In this document: piece after piece, positions 11,919 to 24,688 of the stretch
Numbering within the stretch: the stretch's first letter is position 1
Layout of the letters: every line of letters starts with the position of its first letter
DNA from: Fomitopsis serialis
Taxonomy: Eukaryota; Basidiomycota; Agaricomycetes; Polyporales; Fomitopsidaceae
Length of the DNA: 64,000 bases
NCBI RefSeq assembly: GCF_022376445.1
Contig: NW_025955005.1
Coordinates: 226,019 to 290,018, forward strand
Direction: 5' to 3'
Translations under genes and position numbers: made by a program
Notes under the pieces: model-generated
Database searches by the model: none
What the model saw: only the letters and a program-made list of their open reading frames with translations
Told to the model about the DNA's origin: nothing

Positions 11919-12701
11919 CTAGTCTGCATTCTGGGGCGTGGGTAAGCAAACGTTTTGACCAGGCATTAAACTGTTACAATCCACGGTGGGATTCAAGTTG
12001 AGGAACTCCTCCAGCGTGCTGTTACGCGCCTGCGACAGCTTCCAGCAGGTGTCGCCCGCCTTGACGTTAACGGGCTCGCTCTCGTTGGGGCAGAGCGCGG
12101 AGTTGGGTGGGGGAGGGTCGGAGCTCGTGCTGTAGAACGCGAGCCGGATTACAAGGAGCAACGCGACGGCGACGAGGAGGAAGAACGGGAAGAGCATGCG
12201 ATACGCATGCCTGTTACCGCTGGACATGAAATGGGGGGACTGGTTCTGAACGATTGTGTCAATAACGGGACACTCCAACGCCGATCGAGTGGTCGCTTAC
12301 CGCATCGCTCGCCAGCGGCTTGTAGCCGTCTGCCCGAGTCGGGGCTGCCTCCAGGTCTTCGTCACTGGCATGTCCGTCATCGTCAAGCACAATAGGCGCA
12401 CTGGATACTATTCTCGGGAGTCGTTAGCATGGCGACTCCGCAAGGCAAGCACGACGAGAGTATTTCCGGATACCAGGAGGGTAATACACACCTTGCGTGA
12501 GCTCTCCGTAGTCCGCGCCTGCTGGGCCCTCCCAGAGCGTTCCATCTGCGTCTCGGTAATAATATTTGCTCGTGTCAGAGTCGTATCCTACCCGCTTCAT
12601 GCCCTCGGGCAAGCGGTACTCGTCCTACGGCGAATCAGACTCGGTCCCACCAGGTGAGTGGTCTGGCGCCTCACCTCGTCATACTGCGTCCAGCGGCCCA
12701 T
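11919..12701 (-). CDS. LysM-domain membrane-anchored protein
   Basis: LysM proteins bind chitin or other GlcNAc polymers. Exons are 12701-12675, 12624-12492, 12407-12301 and 12239-11919; all phases close (195 aa). The N-terminus MGRWTQYDE continues into an acidic/aromatic segment (MKRVGYDSDTSKYYYRD, LWEGPAGADYGEL). Then come a spacer ILVLDDDGH-like region, one hydrophobic helix (LFPFFLLVAVALLLVIRLAF), and a single C-terminal LysM with VNVKAGDTCWKLSQ, NPTVDCNSLMPGQNVCLP. With no signal peptide and an internal helix, a type II membrane topology with an external LysM is likely. This differs from secreted LysM effectors. It is divergent from the malic enzyme gene across 347 bp. Confidence 0.85.
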
Positions 12702-13048
12702 TACGGTGAGGAGGTACGGCAGGAAGGAAATGGACGTGCGATAGAAGTACCTTTGACGCTCCCAGACCGCAGGCGAGGTCTTTTGTAGGTGGGAACGCGG
12801 TGAGGAGTAGAGCCTGGAGAGTCTGACGCTGCACAGCAGCGGCTGTTCCAGGCTCGCCTGGAGACCGGCCGGAGACCGCGACGGTCTCCCCGGCGTTCGT
12901 GGACATGACGGTGGCTCCGGCGCGCATCATGGCTCCTGGCACATTCAATGGCAATGCCTGTCCTCGACATGCGTATATATACACAACACCACGATGACTT
13001 CATTCGACCCATCACCGCTCTCTTTCCCTCTCGCCGCTGTCCTGCACG
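12702..13048. promoter_or_regulatory. divergent promoter, LysM gene / malic enzyme 1
   Basis: The 347 bp separate the two start codons. A TATATATA tract at 12974-12981 lies ~70 bp before the malic enzyme ATG on the plus strand, a plausible core promoter. No box was identified for the LysM side. Confidence 0.5.
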
Positions 13049-15196
13049 ATGTCGACGCCGGCAGCCCGTGCTCTCCGCGTCGCCCTCCGCGGCGAGAGCA
13101 TCCTCACAAGTCCGCGCTTCAACAAGGGCACCGCGTTCACCACCCGTGAGCGCACGGCGTTTGGCCTGACAGGCCGCGAGCCCTGGCGCATCAACACGCT
13201 CGAGGAACAGTGTCAACGCGCATACGACCAGCTCAGCACTAGAGACACCCCCATCCGCAAGAACACGTTCCTCCAGAGTCTCAAGGACCAGAACTGGGTT
13301 CTGTACTACGGACTCATTGGCAGGCACCTGAAGGAGCTTATTCCGATCATATACACCCCGACGCAGGTGAGTATATGCGGACCGTAATCAAGGGTACTTG
13401 CTGGACAACGTCTACATAGGCCGATGCAATCGCAAACTACTCGCACCTTTTCCGGAGAAGTGAGGGCATGTTTCTGACGTTCCCTAACCAAGACACCATG
13501 GAGGAAGACTTCCTCGAGCAGACGAAGGGGCGCGACTTACAACTCTTCGTTTGTTCGGATGCGGAAGCTATCCTGGGTATTGGTGATCAGGGTGTTGGAG
13601 TGCGTACATGTTGGTCATCTCGAGACGACATGCGAGCTAACGGCTGAGAACAGGGCATTGGCGTGAGTCGCGTTGTGTATACAGTGATGCAGGAGTATGC
13701 TAACATTCTTCTAGATTACCACCGCGAAGTCGGCGATCTACACGTATGCTGTCGACAATGTCTCCGAGATCCAGATCGTTGACTCTGTTGCAGGCTTCTA
13801 GCTGGAATCGACCCTGCAAAGGCACTCAGCGTCACACTTGATGTCGGCACAGACAACGAGGGGTTGCTGAAAGACGATCTCTACGTTGTACGCCGATATA
13901 CCGATTTCATCCAGTGCACGCTCACTCACCACCAATTCAGGGCTGGCCTAACAACCGCGTGCGCGGAAAAGCATACGACGACTTTATTGACAAGTTCGTG
14001 CAGCTCATCCGCAAATACCATCCACACAGTCTCCTCCACTTTGAAGACTTTGGTGTGAACAACGCGAAGCGTCTCCTGGACTTGTACCGCGACAAGCATT
14101 CCGTATTCAACGATGACATGTATGCAACGTCTGGCTCGTACAGTTATTCACTGTTGACGCGGGCACCTACAGTCAGGGTACTGGCGCTGTCACGCTCGCC
14201 GCCCTGATGGCCGCCATCGGCGTGACCAAGTCCAAGCTCTCTGAGCAGCGCATCCTCGTCTACGGTGCCGGCACCGCGGGGCTCGGGATCACCCGCCAGC
14301 TGCGCGACGCGATGGTGCAACTCGACGGGCTCTCCGAGGCTGACGCGAACAAACAGTTCTTCCTCCTCGACCGGTACGGCCTCGTCAAAGAGTCGCTCGG
14401 GCCCAAGGTCCGCGGTGACCTCCGCGAGTACGTGCGCCCCGACGCGGAGTGGGAGGGCGTGCCCACGAACGACAAGGGCGAGGTCGAGCTCCTCAACGTC
14501 GTCCGGCACGTGAAGCCGACGGTCATCGTCGGGTGCTCGACGCGCGGAGGGGCGTTCACGGAGGACGTCATCAGGGAGATGGCGAAGGGCACGGACCGCC
14601 CGATCATCTTCCCGCTGTCGAACCCGAGTCGTCTGGCGGAGGTCGACCCGACGGACGCGAATGTGTGGACGGACGGTAAGGCATTGATGGCGAGTGGCAG
14701 CCCGTTCCCGCCCTGCCACAACCCGCGGGGCGGCAAGGACTACATGTGAGTGCAGACACTGAGCAGATGTCCCGGGCCCGTGCTGACACCCGCCCGATAG
14801 CGTCGCAGAGTGTAACAGTGCGTATCCCAGTTGGCCTGACGCGTGGAATGCATATTGACACCCGCTACAGATGCCCTCATCTACCCCGGCCTCGGATACG
14901 GCGCGATGATCACCCAGGCCCGCTCGCTCAGCGACTCCATGATCATCGCCGGCGCAAGGCGGCTCGCCTCGCTCTCGCCCGCCCTCTCCGACCCTGACAA
15001 CGCGCTCCTGCCGGACTTCACGGACGCGCGCGAGGTGAACACCCAGGTTGCGGTCGCAGTCGCGGAGCAGGCAATCGAGGAGGGCCTCGCGGACGTCCCG
15101 TGGAAGAAGAACGAGGTGCACGAGCGGATCGTCTCGGGCATGTGGCAACCGGTATATGCGGACTTCGAGTACGACCTGAATGGGCTGAAAGCATGA
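13049..15196 (+). CDS. NAD(P)-dependent malic enzyme (paralogue 1)
   Basis: Oxidative decarboxylation of malate to pyruvate and CO2 with NAD(P)H formation. The sequence has the fungal/eukaryotic malic enzyme pattern. Near the N-terminus are LRKN-like [10 protein letters not shown] and IIYTPT (active-site Tyr). Then come [47 protein letters not shown] and [11 protein letters not shown]. The dinucleotide fold is [11 protein letters not shown], followed by GCSTRGGAF, PIIFPLSNPS and the C-terminal IYPGLGYGA. Introns are short and all phases close. A 9-nt exon at 13654-13662 encodes Gly-Ile-Gly. The reading is intact to the TGA at 15196. No clear mitochondrial presequence is seen, so a cytosolic location is possible. 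A second copy lies at 24689-27098 in inverse orientation. Confidence 0.92.
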
Positions 15197-15419
15197 AAAC
15201 AAGAAGAGATCTTGCTAGAGATGCTGTCTGGATCGAGTCGATGGATTGGAACTAGATGTGCCAAAGGATATTCCAACTGTACCATTCTGGATGTGGTCGT
15301 GTTATATATAGTACAATCCGTTGCGGGACTTGATACACCAAACTACTGCGAAAACACACAACACATATAGTAGCACTGCAAGTATACTTTTACCTCCTAC
15401 ACCTGCGCACACACAACGT

Positions 15420-18400
15420 TTACTGGGAGCTCACAACCTGCCGCACGACGAGGATTTCATCCGCTGATAGCTGGTCGACCGCGGCAGAGAAGTTGTTCGT
15501 GTTCTGCGCCGCGCAGTCCTTGAAGAATGACAGAAGATGAGCCTGTCACCACATGGTCAGTAACGCCGTTTGTTCCGTATGTCAGAGCACTGGGTCCGTT
15601 TGACGTACCTTCATATCCATTTGCGACACGGGGTCACTCTTCAAGTCCTCGTCGTCAGCCGCCTCCAGTAGGTCGTCATTGTCGAAAGGCAAACCCCCGG
15701 GCGCAGAGAGCAGGTCGGACAGGAAGGCCATCTCGTTTGCGCGCGAGGATGAGCGAGAGGGCGCGACCTCATCGTCGTCCTCTTGCCAATCGTCCTCCTG
15801 GAACATTCGTGGAAGCCGTTAGCTAATCAAGAAAGACGAGGATATCCGACAGTGACACGCACCCCGTCGTCTGAGTCGACTTCCGACGCATTCATTCTCC
15901 GTGAAGCTGCCTCTCCGCCGGACTGCAGCTCGCGCAGCAGGATTTTCAGTGCCTTCACAGGGAAGGGTATGCGAGTGAACTCTGTGGGCACTGGGTATCA
16001 TTCACCCGGGTCAGCCCGCGGCTCCGCCTACACTCATCGAACACACAAAGCACGCACCAGCTTTTGTCTTCGACCTAGTCATGATGACTACGCCTGTATC
16101 GTCAGCAACAGCACCCACTTTCTCTCGCCGTCATTACAACGCGACAAGCATTACGCAGTACACACCATTTCTTGTCTCCGGCTTGATTATCAGGTCCCCC
16201 TTCACGACGACGCTTTGGAGGCTTGGCCGGCCAGAAGCAAATAGCGAGCACAAGGCGAGGGAGCTGATGCGCTGCGCCCAAAAGCCTTGGAAGGTCTCCT
16301 CGTTCTCGCACCAGGTTTGCAGGAGGATGTCGAGGCCTGACCGCCCATCGACGTTTGTGGGCTCGAGAAGATCCAGCACAGTGTCTCGTTGATTGTGGAT
16401 CAGGAACGCGAACGGGATGACAAGGCTCTGTTGCAAGGGGTAAGCGTCCATAGGTATACAATCCAGGTCTGGGCGTGGAACATGCCTGAATGAACGTGGC
16501 GGTCTTCGCGGTGGTCATCCCACCGATCATGGCATTGAGCAATTCAGGAAGTACGGGGAGGACGTTCTCGCCTGCTCGGCGCAGCAGATGGATGATCAGG
16601 TCGCCCACCACAAGCCCGCCCGATTCGTCCTGGCTCTTCAGCTGCTTCGCAATCACCTCCAGTACGCAGTCCAGCCCTAATCGACCCGTCGTGGGGTCGG
16701 ACCAAGTCTGCAGCTGCGTGCAGTCTTTCCGGATGATAGTGGTCAAACAGGCGATGCCGTTCTAGCAGTCGGCTCATCAGCAAAGTGTCTAGTCAGAGTA
16801 GGTTGGAGTCTACCTGGACGACGTCCCTGTCCTCGACCGACCGCAGGGCAAGGAACAGGCTGGGTGCGAGTATGCTCACGAAGCCATCTCCCAACCCGGA
16901 CTCAGGCGCGCCCTGGGCCAGACTGCTTGCAAGATCAATGGCAGCCCCAGTGATCCATGGCTCCCTCTCGGTAGACGCCATGATGGCGTTGGTGAGAATG
17001 GGCAGGGCTTGCTTGACCACTGTTTCGTACACGCCCGGGGCCTTCGACCCAGCCAATGAGGCGAGGATATCGGTCAGGAGGGAGATGAAGATCGGGTCTG
17101 TGGGATAGGCGTTAGCTATGCACGACCCCACGTAGCTGCTAGAAGGTACCCTTGTTGTTCTTCATCCAGATATCCAAGACAGCCGTCACGAGCGAACTGG
17201 CGAGGTCCGGCGTGATCCATGCACACTTCTTGATCTCGACAATCGTCAAGAGCGCTTCCAACACAAGAGACAATGTATCCTCCGAGGTCACAGTCAGGAA
17301 TGGGCCGACGGCCTTCGCTATCCGCGGTGCCACGGGTTCCAGCAAGTCGTCGTTGATGTCCTTGCAGAAGCTGCAGTCCATCCTGTCAAGCAGATGTCAA
17401 GGGAAGAGGATCATTGGACTAACTTTAGGACGGCCTTGACCGCAGAGATCTTGATGGGTATGTTGGCCTCACTGGCCTCGAGCACTTGTACGGTCGCCTG
17501 CAAGTACTGGCCTGCCATCTCCACAGGTAGCACTTTCGTGTACTGACTAGCGAATACGAAGGCCCGACCCTGTAAGAAGGGGCAATCTACACCATATTGA
17601 GACGCTGCCATTCATATGAGAACCGTCATGATGAGTACCTGACAAGCTGAGCAAGTTCGGTATGACATTCTGGAGAAGAGGGACGATCTGGATTTGGGCC
17701 TGTCTGCCAGAGGTAGCCTCGTCCTCGATCCAATCGAGGACCGACTCGGATTGACCGCCGACCGCCGCGAGCATGGCTTCCAGAGGACGCCACCTATATC
17801 GAAACTGAGCCTGTACCCAACAAGATGGAGCCAGGTAACCTACCAGTTCGGGTTTCCAGAGGCCTTCTCCGCGTCCGACTGAGCTGTGATCTGGTGAATG
17901 ACTGATTGCATGGTGTTCATTGCTGGTGACTGGAATCCATCGATGATAGCCTGACGGTGACCCATGTGAATACAACGGAGGCAAAGAAATAATATTAGAG
18001 AGGGAACGCACGCCAAGCAAGTCAATACCAGCTATCCGGGCGCTGAAAGACATTGCCTCCTCCGCCTCTTGAGCAACAAACGCATTCGCGTTGTTGATCC
18101 ACTCCTCTTCCTGTCGAACATCCACTCAGCGTGTCAGCTTCAGCTTTGAGAGAATGTACGTTCAAGCTCAGACGTACATCATCATTCGTGATTTGCACCC
18201 ACTGTGTGAGCGCCAACACCGTCTTCCCCATATTATCCTCCGTCCAAAACTCCCTTCCGCGCGCATGCCGCGCCGCGCCCGCCACAAAGTCAGAGATCGC
18301 GCAGAACAGCTGCGTCAGCTCAATGCTCTCGCCATCGGTCGCCTCTGAGGGCGGAGGAACGGCAGCTTCAGCGAGGATGTAGTGATGCAGATAGGCAGGA

Positions 18401-19705
18401 TAGAGCGTGGTCAGGTGGGCGAGCGCTGCGGAGAGGAAGTCGGGAAGGGCCGGTGTGAGGAGACGGTGGAAAGGCACTTGAATCGTGTCAAGAGCCTACA
18501 TATCGGATGTGAACACGGCATTAAGCAACAGCGCCGAACCAAACGTACCTTGAAGATCTGAATGCGCAGTGCGACACCGTCCCAGTTCGGTGTGCCGTCA
18601 ACGTCGCGCCTCGGGTCAATGTTCAGTAGGAATTTGAATGCGTCCAGCCATGCGGGAAGGATGGACTGAGCGGCCTCCTTGACCGCCTGCGGGTGCTCCT
18701 GCTTCACCATGAACAGCGTCTCCACACACGTCCTGAAGACCCCGACAGCGCGTGCGCGCGTGAGCACGCTATGTTGCTGCAGACGCGATCAGCACTCTTA
18801 AGCCAGAACGCGAGGTGGGCGGCGCGTACCTCAGGCGCGCCGAGGATGTTCAGCAGAATCGGGAGCAACTGTCTGAGGACGGGCAGGATCTGGTCTTCCG
18901 TCAAGTCCGCCTTGATGAACTCAGCCAACACCTGCATCGCGCCGTGCACGGACGACGGTGAATTCGAGGACAGAAGTGCGATCAGCGCGTCGAGTAGGTC
19001 TGGCCACTCATCCGGCCAGTCAGCGTTTGCGATGGTCGTGATGATTTGCGCCTGATGAAGAATACGGTTCAGTGTGATGCGTAAGCCGGAGGTCAAGGTG
19101 GCGGTCTACACTGAGGGAGCGGATTTTATTTTGAAGGTCGGAGAGGGTCTGGAAGACGACTTGGCGAATCTGGCCTTTGAGCTGCGCGGGGTGCGGTTTC
19201 GTCAGAAACGATTGGGCACGACATATACACGCTGGGGTGGCATGCACGGAAGTGGCGTCTGAAACGGAGGGCAATGTAACTTACCTCGACCGGTACCGCA
19301 CCCATGCTTCTCCATTTCGGTAGCGCGGGAGACCATCTTTCATTCACAAACTTACGCAGAACGACTGAGGCCGAGTGCTAGCACGAACGATCGCCATCAA
19401 GCCAGGTCCATGAAACTCAGTTGCAAGGAGGATACTCATCTGTCTAAGCCCTACGTCCGCGCCCTGGCTCGCCACGAGCTGTGCAAGCACCAAGCCCGCC
19501 TCTGCACGCGCGTCGATAAACCGTGGAAATTCAAGTCATAGTATAAGGACGCGTCAGATGGGCGCGAGTAACACAAAGAATGGTAAGACGCGCCTGGGGC
19601 AGCGAGCATGTCGCCGAGGGTGAGCTCGGCCTTGATGCGCGTGGTGGTATCCGGGGAGAGTGTATGTGTGAGGCATTGTGTGAGTTGCTCAAGTGTGGTC
19701 GCCAT
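15420..19705 (-). CDS. importin-9 / Kap114-type karyopherin
   Basis: Importin-beta family nuclear import receptor; the Kap114/importin-9 branch carries histones H2A-H2B and other cargo. The start at 19705 begins MATTLEQLTQCLTH, with the usual N-terminal importin helices. The gene has many short exons of HEAT-type helices, e.g. WPDEWPDLLDALIALL, VLRQLLPILLNILG, WLDAFKFLLNIDP and LVVGDLIIHLLRRAGE. The C-terminus has an acidic segment (WQEDDDE, DNDDLLEAADDEDLK). It then reads DPVSQMDMK and, after an intron, AHLLSFFKDCAAQ, ending at the TAA 15422-15420. The acidic tail and the 'DP-x-x-Q-hydrophobic' ending match importin-9. The expected length is ~1,000 aa. I did not verify every intron, but no obligatory stop was noticed. 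Confidence 0.85.
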
Positions 19706-20225
19706 CGGGGCTGGGAGGAGGGAGTGAGGGGAACGGGGACGGAGGTGAAGATCAAGGTCGATCAACGTCACAATGCACGCGTCCTGACGCGTACAGGTCA
19801 CGCGTTTCTTGTCACACCGCGACGCCGACGCGGTGGTGGCGTCCCCCATTATGCCTCCGCCAACTACTTGGACCTTAGAACTCACTGAGCACTTGGAGCT
19901 GCTGTAGGAAGCTAGCCCACAATTTTCCCTTCTATGACGTCTACTGCTGAGCTGCGCTTCGCAGACGTTGCGATGTTACGCAGGCTTAGCCACCAGGACT
20001 GAGAACAAAGCTCAACAAACGGCTCGGACAGCGACTCGGAAGACAGCTACAACTTGTGTCATTATCGTTACGAAGATTACATCGTGTACCGTCCTAGGCC
20101 GAACATCCAGGATAATACAGTACCATCAAAAGTTATACTAACAAGGTATATTCCAAATACGTGACGGAATAGAGACGAAATAACGAAAAGAAAAATCGTT
20201 GGGGCTGACATTCGAGATCGTGAAG
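19706..20225. other. intergenic, no gene recognised
   Basis: 5' flank of the importin gene and 3' flank of the MARVEL gene. No coding signal is seen. Confidence 0.5.
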
Positions 20226-21010
20226 CTAGGCAATGAGTTGACCTCTGAGGCCATCTCCGCGGCGTGAAGCTGTGAAGCCTCGGAAGAAGACAACAACCAG
20301 CGCGAAGGTGATCATGATCCTGTACGTGATTCAGTATGATGGACCACGCGCATCAAAAGGGGTGACCTGTACGTACCATTCGATCCACGCAAAGGCTTCC
20401 AAGGCGTTCAGCTGACCGCAGTATGTGTAATGGATGCTTCCATGAAATGATTGTCAGTGTGGCATGACACAAGCGACAACGAACGACGTACTTGCAGTCC
20501 AGCCCGCCATTGAGGGCGGATGTGATGCTAGCGGCCGCAGCGACCCAAAGCACCCAGGTGATGAACAGGCTAGCCACGACAGTCAGCCTTCTCTGTCGAG
20601 ACGATACTATAGCCCGCGCGGCACGTACAATACTCCATGGCTCATTACACTCGTGGCAACCGAGCCCGTGGACGCGGAGTGCCAGAAGAGCGCGAGGTAG
20701 AACAGGGAGAAGAACACGGTCCAGCAGGACGTGAAGAGGATGTACCGCGTGCGGTCGCGCACGGAGTGGCTCAAGTAATTGTGGTGCGAGTTGTACATGC
20801 CCGTGAGCCATCCTGAGATTGCGACCTGTGTGGCGTCAGCCTGACTGCTAGACGGCTGTACTGAAGCAAGCACGCACCTCGATGATCCCGAAGAAAACAA
20901 TCAGGCCAAACACGACTACGATGTTCGAAGTTAGTACGGTCGGTCCTGTATGACGACCAGCAAAACGCACTCGGGTGTCCCCTCCGCACGTGGTTGTCAA
21001 AGTTGACCAT
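20226..21010 (-). CDS. MARVEL-domain four-helix membrane protein
   Basis: MARVEL proteins are tetraspan membrane proteins linked to membrane apposition and trafficking. The start ATG at 21010 gives MVNFDNHVRRGHP. After a short intron comes helix 1 (VVFGLIVFFGIIEV), then AISGWLTGMYNSHHNYL. Helix 2 follows SVRDRTRYILF (TSCWTVFFSLFYLALF), and helix 3 is LTVVASLFITWVLWVAAAA followed by SALNGGLDC. A last helix (IMITFALVVVFFRGF) precedes GLRGQLIA and a TAG at 20228-20226. Helix order, the RDR motif between helices 1 and 2, and the cysteine after helix 3 fit fungal MARVEL proteins. Introns of ~50-70 bp split it. Substrate or partner is unknown. Confidence 0.8.
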
Positions 21011-21792
21011 GGTGTCTCAATAGATGCAAGTCTTAGCAGCAGTAGATCGTGAGGCGTGTAGATGAGCAGGTCGTGACGGTCGTCGCAGAAGGGCGTAGGT
21101 GAGGAGGAAGGGGCAGACACAGGCGGGAAGAGGTGTGCTGCGGCTGACGGGGGCGGTCTGAAAACCAACGGGTGGATGCCCGCCGCCTTTTGGGCGCGCC
21201 GCGCGATGATGCATGGGCTGGAGTGCGAAGGCTGCAAGCGCGTGACGTCACAGCATCTGCCTGGCCCGCAGTCTCCGGCTAGTCCGTTCTGGGAACCTCA
21301 TGTGTCCCGGCTTCCCGGAGACGGTGGACACGGGTCAGCACAGATAGCCATGTAAGAATTGGTCTATGTACTTACCATGAGCATAACGACACTAGAGTTG
21401 CACTAGAGTACTGTCTCGTTCATTCCGGGTGCATACTCGTCTGAGACGGTCTGACCGAGTACGCTGACCCGGCCGAGATACCGGTAGGCGTCAGTACATA
21501 TGTGTGTGCGCAGTACCGTGTAAGCCTATGAGTGTCATCGGCGGGCTCAAAGATCACTCTGAGAGAACGTCGCGGTAGCCCTGTTAACCCCATAACCCAA
21601 CTTGATTTCAGCATCGAGCGACTAGCACAAGGCGTGATCTAAGCACAAAAGAGGACAGCACACATAGAGAGAGAGTGAGAGAGCGACCCATCATGCATGC
21701 GCCGTAAGAAAAGTGAGAAGAACCCCCAGGGTTCGCATCATGACCCAAAGCCCGTCCAACACCGTTCGTCCCAACCAACATCACCGCACAGC
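21011..21792. other. intergenic, no gene recognised
   Basis: About 780 bp upstream of the MARVEL gene and downstream of the protease. A short AG-rich run lies near 21665-21690. No coding feature is supported. Confidence 0.5.
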
Positions 21793-23647
21793 TCAGTTTG
21801 ACGTCGCGTTCGTGAACTGCGTCGCGGCGAAGCCGACCTGGTTGTTCGCAGTGTCGTACACGGAGAGGTACCGCTCGAGGAAGCTGAAGCCGTTGATGAA
21901 GTCGAGGCCCGCGCCGGACTGCGTGCCGATGTCGCTCACAACCATGTAGATCTGGTCGGCGTTGCCGCCGATCACTGAATTGAGCGAGCGCTGTGGGGGG
22001 GCGGAGCGCAGTCAGGTTTCCGCCTACATTCATGACTGTGCTAGACATGGGGACTCACAGGCCAGATCTGAGCGTTAGCTGTAAGCTCGTAGGATTGCTG
22101 CAGGGCATGAACGGAAAAGTCAGCTCGAGCCGACGAAACGAGGAAAGAAGCGACCACGCACGCCGCCAATGTTGAAGAACATGCTCTGGAGGCTGTTGAA
22201 GGCCGCGTTGGAGAGCGTCAACAGGCCCGTGGTCTGGTCCTGAGTCGCGCCGGTGGCCTGCTGGTAAGCCTGGAACGCATCTGTCGCCGCCGTAAGCCGA
22301 TGACCTCGGTACCCCAGTAGCTCCGCTCACCAGTCGCCATCAGGATCAAGGTGGTACCAGTGTCGACGATGCCCGCAGTCGTGTCGAGGATGGTGGTGTT
22401 CGACGAGCCATACGTAATTGACTGGTCGATGCCCCAGAACTCGCTCGCCGGTGAGGTCGTCGTCAGCGGACTGGCAAAGCCCATCAGAATTCACACACAT
22501 GAAACCGTATCCGTCAGAGAGCGCACTCACACGAAGGCGACATCGCCGACGGTCTTGGAGCTGTCGACGCTGCCGAAGGTGAGCTCGCCGTTGGTGTCGT
22601 TAGCTGAGGCAGGCGGGGCGAAGAAGACGGAGACGAGGTTCTGGCCGATGACACCCTGCGAGAAGAGGTTGTCGGTCACTGTCGTATTGAGAAAGGGTCA
22701 GCGGTCGCCCTAGTCGTGTCCAGTAGGAACGGCATCACCTGTAGGGACTTGGGTCTGTGAGTTCTGGCCGCCGACTGTGCCGACGGTCAAGTCGGTAGGT
22801 CCGATCCTGGACACGCCCGAATGTTAGCGACTATCGAATGCCTGGTGAATGGTAACATACCCCATGATACCGTCGATGCCCTCAAACCCTTCAGCCTGCT
22901 GGGCCACGCCGATGGACTGCCCGGTGATCGCGAGGTCGCCGAGCTGGACATTGTCCGTGAACTCTTCGCCCTCGAATGCACCGGATCCATAGCTAACTTC
23001 CTGCGGGCGGTGTATATGTCAGTGGCTGAACATCTGGATATAGTATAAGATTGACGTACGACTTGTTGGCCCGTTGACTTGGACGTTGAGGTTTGCACAT
23101 AGGCTTGGCTGGCACCGACCCAGGTGTTGGAGGAACCGGTGTCGACCAAAAGAGTGTCTGATCATCTTGTCAGAGATGAGATTGACAGATTTAATGTTTG
23201 CTCACATGTTGTCGGAGGGTTACCAACACCGACCTATGGGGCAAGATTGAGTATGTATCACCCGATCGAAGGTGTCGGTACCTACGCTGACGACATAGTC
23301 CTCTCCCTGGTTTGTCGCAGCGACGTTAACGTCGCTGGCCTGGCTGCCAGAAGCTGCCGCTGCCGCCGCAGTCGCTGTGGCATTCGCAGTCGCTGTGGCA
23401 TTCGCCGCGCCCGCGCCGGCAGCATTGCCGTTACCTTTATGGTGCTTCTTCGCGTTGCGAAGAGCCTTGCGCCCTCCCTGGAGGAGCGCGGCACGAGTCC
23501 GGTCGGCCTTGAGAACGTTACGGATGCCCAATTGGCCAGTGCGCCTGGCCATGGGAGCGTGATGCGGTTGTTGCGGACGCGGACGGGGCTCGCGGCGACG
23601 GCCAGCGCGAGGACGAGGGTCAGGAGCAGAAAAGAGCGAAGCGCCAT
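21793..23647 (-). CDS. secreted aspartic protease (pepsin-like, A1 family)
   Basis: Secreted acid endopeptidase of the polyporopepsin type. The start at 23647 gives a signal peptide (MALRSFLLLTLVLALAVAASP) and a basic propeptide with KADRTRAALLQGG. A low-complexity Asn/Ala/Thr spacer (residues ~105-140) follows before the mature enzyme. Catalytic aspartates are in LLVDTGSSNTWVG and AGIVDTGTTLILMA. The flap region has VSYGSGAFEGEEF. The C-terminus reads GLDFINGFSFLERYLSVYD and VGFAATQFT, with the stop at 21795-21793. The exons are separated by short introns and no break was seen. The protein is ~450 residues, usual for the family. No GPI or membrane anchor is evident. Confidence 0.88.
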
Positions 23648-23735
23648 GCTGGCAATGAAGAAACCAAGAGGGGCAGCAGGTCAACTGGCGGGAAAGGGGA
23701 ACAGGGGGGAAGTTGCGAACATGGTCGTGCGTGGG

Positions 23736-23745
23736 CTTTTATATA
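23736..23745 (-). promoter_or_regulatory. TATA box of aspartic protease
   Basis: On the minus strand the sequence reads TATATAAAAG, about 90 bp before the protease start codon at 23647, a suitable distance for a fungal core promoter. Confidence 0.55.
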
Positions 23746-24688
23746 GTGAGGACGGGGCATTGTGCCGTGCGACGCATGGTATTGGCTCGAGTAGCCGCCG
23801 AAAGGACCTGATTGTGCCCGAATGCAGCTGCCGGCATTATCGCATTGTGCTGCGGGCGGGCGGCCTGGTCATCGTGCGACGGCCACATGCAGTAGCATCA
23901 CGCTCCCTCGCGGGCAGAAGGCGTGCGGATATATCACTTGATCTGCACAGGAAACACCAGCCTGCTCAGCATTGCGAAGAGAGTAGGACCGAGCACACGC
24001 ACCACAGCTGCACTCGTTGTGTTCGAACACAATGAACGGTCTCTTCGTCCCTGGCCCCACTTCCCGCAGCCACTCACGATCATATCGATCCTATAATTAG
24101 ATCGGCTCCAGGCAGAGGAGGCTCGAGATCAATCGGTCGTCAGCGTTACCGGACCTACTGCGCACCACCTCTCCCAGATTGTGTGATGTGTTCGATTACA
24201 TTGCAGCTCCTTGCAGCGGACTCCGCCGCAAGGAGCTGCGATGCAATCGAACAGACGAACATGCATATCATGCCAGAGTATGTTCTGCATGCAATTGCAA
24301 CTTGCCAACAACACCAAAAGGGGCCCTCGCTGACTTCCCAGCGTTAGTACCTCCGAGTCGGTGGGCTCGAATTCACTTCACCAACTGTAACCAGCCGGGG
24401 CGCATGAGGAAGCAACAGAGTGGATGTGAAAGACAGTCTATTTCAGATGTCGCAGTCAGAAGGAGGTTGCAGTTGTTCGACGACGGTTGTAGCGACGACG
24501 ACGATCGAAGACCGAGCGGCGAACCCGATCTGGATTCTGGGTAGCCAGTCGCGATCACGGGATCTATGAATGTCCTCATGTCCGCCGTCCAACGCAGCAG
24601 TGAGGTTTATCACACAAGCTATGCAACAGCAGTCATTTAGCTACAGTGATGAGCGCATCGACATCATCGACTGGCAGACGGTGTGCTT
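23746..24688. other. intergenic, contains one imperfect hairpin
   Basis: No gene is recognised upstream of the protease and downstream of malic enzyme 2. The only structure is the inverted repeat at 24189-24253. Confidence 0.5.
24189..24253. repeat. imperfect 26-bp inverted repeat (hairpin)
   Basis: The left arm 24189-24214 (begins TGTTCGATT) pairs with the right arm 24228-24253, with about two mismatches and a 13 bp loop. It could be a hairpin-forming relic. No flanking duplication is seen. Confidence 0.7.

Noticed and set aside
12701..13327. Minus-strand 208-codon frame over the divergent promoter
   Set aside because: Overlaps the LysM start, the promoter and malic enzyme exon 1 in antisense; no start context or motif.
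14144..15202. Long minus-strand open frame (352 codons)
   Set aside because: It lies antisense to the malic enzyme exons, has a composition reflecting GC-rich codon bias, and shows no family motif. It is a shadow.
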